From: an uncultured Mesorhizobium sp.
Lineage (GTDB): Bacteria; Pseudomonadota; Alphaproteobacteria; Rhizobiales; Rhizobiaceae
Reading direction: 5' to 3'
Assembly (NCBI GenBank): GCA_950071955.1
Contig: CATMOC010000260.1
Location: forward strand, 1-5,905
DNA: 5,905 nucleotides
Shown: piece by piece, positions 3,878 through 5,905 of the stretch
Layout: the number at the start of each line of letters is the position of its first letter
How positions within the stretch are numbered: the first letter of the stretch is position 1
Translations under genes and position numbers: made by a program
Notes under the pieces: generated by a model
Told to the model about the DNA's origin: nothing
What the model saw: only the letters and a program-made list of their open reading frames with translations
Databases searched by the model: none

Positions 3878-5905
3878 GCGTTCTTTCATTCGGCCAGCCG
3901 CTGGTGCTCCTCGGGCTTTTCGCGCTGCCGGTCATCTGGTGGCTCCTGCGCCTCACCCCGCCGAAGCCGCAGACCGAGGTCTTTCCGCCTCTGCGCATCC
4001 TGCTGCGGGTCATGCGCAAGGAGGAGACGCCGCATCAGAGCCCCTGGTGGCTGACGCTCCTGAGGCTCGCCATGGCGGCGCTTGTCATCTTCGCGCTCGC
4101 CGATCCTGTCTTCAATCCGCGCGAGCGGCTGGAAACCGGCGGCGAGGCGGTTGCGATTGTGGTGGACAATGGCTGGGCCTCCGCCTCGGACTGGGATTTG
4201 CGCGTCGCGACCGCCGAGCGGCTGATCGCCGATGCCTCCGACGCCGGTGCCCCCGTCGTGCTTGGCTTTACAGCCGAGAAGCCGAACGTCGAGATCGGCC
4301 CCTTCGATGCCGAAGAGGCGCGCAACCGCCTGAGGGCGGCTGCTCCGCATCCGGTACCCGTCGACCGCGCGGGCGTCTACGGCCGCGTGGCCGGCGTGCT
4401 CCAGACGGTTCCCGGCGCCACGGTGGCCGTCCTGTCCGACGGCCTCGCGACGCCCGGCGACGAGGCGGCCTTCTCGGCGCTGCTTGGCGAGAACGCGGGC
4501 AGCATGGTGTGGATCGAACCGGATCAGCTGCGCATGGCGGGCCTGACCGGCGTGGACAACCAGCCCGATTTCTTCGAAGTGACCGCCATCAGGCCGTCAG
4601 GCGACCCGACGCCGCGGCAGGTCACCGCCGGCGCATTCGACGACCGCGGCAGGCGCATCGCCGATACCGTGTTCTCCTTCGGGCCGGCCGAGACCTCGGC
4701 CACGGCGGAAATCCGCGTCCCCTTCGAACTGCGCAACGATTTCGCCTCCATCCGGATCGACGGGGAGAACCAGGCCGCCGCCGTTCGCGTGCTCGACGAG
4801 AGCTCCAAGCGCCGGCGCGTCGGGCTGATCTCCCAGGCGGAGGCAGACCAGGCGCAGCCGCTGCTTTCGCCGCTCTACTACATCCGCCGCGCGCTGCAGC
4901 CCTTCGCCGATCTGGTCGAGCCGGAGTCATCCGACCTTGCCGAGGCGATTCCGGCGATCCTGGAGCAGAAGCCGGCAATGATCGTCATGGCCGACGTCGG
5001 CACGTTGCCGGACATGGCGCGGGAGCGGCTGATCGAGTGGTTGAACGACGGCGGCACGCTTGTGCGCTTTGCCGGATCGAGGCTGGCGGCGGCCGAGAAC
5101 GACGAGGAATTGTTGCCGGTGCGGCTGCGGCTCGGCGAGCGGTCCCTCGGCGGTTCGCTCTCCTGGACGGAGCCGCAGCCGGTTGCCGAGTTCCCGCCCA
5201 ACGGACCCTTCTCTGACCTCTCGCCGCCGCGCGAGGTCGCGGTCATGCGCCAGGTTCTCGCCGAGCCGACCGTCGACCTCTTCGAACACACATGGGCGAG
5301 CCTTGCCGACGGGACGCCGCTGGTTACCGGCGCCCGGCGTGGCGAGGGCATGCTGGTTCTGTTCCATGTGACGCCGGAGGCGACGTGGTCGAACCTGCCG
5401 ATCTCGGGCAGTTTCGTGGAGATGCTGCGCCGGGTCGTGCAGCTTTCCCGCAATCAGGGGGCGATCGAGGGCAGCGACCGGGCCGGAGGTCAGACGCTTC
5501 CGCCCTACCGCATGATCGCCGCCGATGGATCGCTGGTCCCGCCGGGTCCGGACGCGCAGCCGCTCCTGCTGGGCGGAGGCGAACGCCCCGTCACCATCGA
5601 GAACCCGCCCGGCCTCTATGGTACCGAGGAAGGCGTGATCGCCCGCAACCTTCTCGCCGCCGACGCCGCCTTTACGCCCATCGCGCGGCCGGAGACAAAC
5701 CTTCCGGTCACCGAGGCGGTTTATGCGGCCGACGGATCCCGCGATCTCAAGGGTCCTCTGGTGGCGATCGCTCTCCTCCTGATGGCGCTGGACACGCTGG
5801 CGGTGTTCTGGATGGGCGGGCTGTTCTCGCGCGGCCGCCGCGGGACGGGGCAGGGCCTCGCCATGGTGCGCATGGGCTCGCCCGACAGCGGCGGACGCAT
5901 CGCCT
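3874..5905 (+). CDS. BatA/DUF4159-type membrane protein, C-terminus beyond window
   Basis: The frame starts at ATG 3874 (GGGAGG 6 bases upstream, ATGA overlap with DUF58) and is open to the window edge, giving 677 residues. Two N-terminal membrane helices (about 9-27 and 58-77) flank the short basic loop LTPPKPQTEVFPPLRILL, the double-anchor aerotolerance regulator (BatA) N-terminus. A vWA-like strand, AVAIVVDNGWASASDW (92-107), follows. Residues ~316-405 (RVGLISQ ... PAMIVMADVGTLPD ... LNDGGTLVRFAGSR) resemble a glutamine-amidotransferase-like Rossmann domain, with Asp where a nucleophilic Cys would be expected, so probably non-catalytic. A third helix lies at ~628-650. Alphaproteobacterial proteins of this layout are ~900 residues and end in DUF4159, which would lie past the edge. 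The basic loop and basic residues after helix 3 suggest that 78-627 is periplasmic. No cysteine is encoded. Probably the membrane component of the MoxR-DUF58 system. Confidence 0.88.
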   Translation, partial: MSVLSFGQPLVLLGLFALPVIWWLLRLTPPKPQTEVFPPLRILLRVMRKEETPHQSPWWLTLLRLAMAALVIFALADPVFNPRERLETGGEAVAIVVDNGWASASDWDLRVATAERLIADASDAGAPVVLGFTAEKPNVEIGPFDAEEARNRLRAAAPHPVPVDRAGVYGRVAGVLQTVPGATVAVLSDGLATPGDEAAFSALLGENAGSMVWIEPDQLRMAGLTGVDNQPDFFEVTAIRPSGDPTPRQVTAGAFDDRGRRIADTVFSFGPAETSATAEIRVPFELRNDFASIRIDGENQAAAVRVLDESSKRRRVGLISQAEADQAQPLLSPLYYIRRALQPFADLVEPESSDLAEAIPAILEQKPAMIVMADVGTLPDMARERLIEWLNDGGTLVRFAGSRLAAAENDEELLPVRLRLGERSLGGSLSWTEPQPVAEFPPNGPFSDLSPPREVAVMRQVLAEPTVDLFEHTWASLADGTPLVTGARRGEGMLVLFHVTPEATWSNLPISGSFVEMLRRVVQLSRNQGAIEGSDRAGGQTLPPYRMIAADGSLVPPGPDAQPLLLGGGERPVTIENPPGLYGTEEGVIARNLLAADAAFTPIARPETNLPVTEAVYAADGSRDLKGPLVAIALLLMALDTLAVFWMGGLFSRGRRGTGQGLAMVRMGSPDSGGRIA

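Noticed and set aside
2807..3889. 360-residue minus-strand ORF opposite DUF58
   Set aside because: It lies antisense to a well-supported DUF58 gene and shows no family pattern or ribosome binding site.
3801..5216. 471-residue plus-strand ORF overlapping the membrane protein
   Set aside because: It is rich in Arg, Ala and Gly with no domain pattern, and the overlapping frame from 3874 has membrane helices, domain motifs and a good ribosome binding site.
700..5905. Search for CRISPR repeats, insertion sequence ends, tRNAs and terminator hairpins
   Set aside because: No repeated units, terminal inverted repeats, tRNA-like cloverleaf or hairpin with a U-run was seen; the space is almost entirely coding.

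Overview
The window is GC-rich and looks alphaproteobacterial, most likely Hyphomicrobiales (Rhizobiales). This rests on protein families and on a gene order I recall as common in that order: cca, Nudix CoA pyrophosphatase and DUF1285 on one strand, divergent from moxR, DUF58 and a BatA/DUF4159-type membrane protein on the other. Nearly all of 551-5905 is compact, coherent coding sequence.

Left end (1-554). This part does not make biological sense as one locus. Bases 3-230 (+) encode an internal piece of aspartate carbamoyltransferase (PyrB). Bases about 210-407 (-) encode an internal piece of a FlbD/NtrC-type sigma-54 regulator receiver domain. Bases about 393-554 (-) encode the first ~54 residues of CCA tRNA nucleotidyltransferase. 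Each switch between families falls inside a short word (about 15-21 bases) that fits both partners. That is the signature of a short-overlap assembly chimera at a contig end, though a real rearrangement is not excluded.

Minus-strand group (551-1809). A DUF1285 gene, a Nudix CoA pyrophosphatase gene and the start of cca are read leftward. DUF1285 and Nudix are 2 bases apart, and Nudix and cca share a GTGA overlap, so they probably form one operon.

Divergent intergenic region (about 1810-1949). It is short and slightly AT-richer, must hold the promoters for both directions, and contains a possible 7-codon leader ORF.

Plus-strand group (1950-5905). A MoxR AAA+ ATPase, a DUF58 protein with a MIDAS-like DxSxS motif, and a large membrane-anchored BatA/DUF4159-type protein (running off the right edge) are joined by TGATG and ATGA overlaps. 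By analogy with other MoxR-vWA systems, the ATPase probably acts as a chaperone-like remodeller with the DUF58 and membrane vWA-like proteins as partners. The client is not known from the sequence. I found no RNA genes, CRISPR arrays, insertion sequences or convincing terminators.
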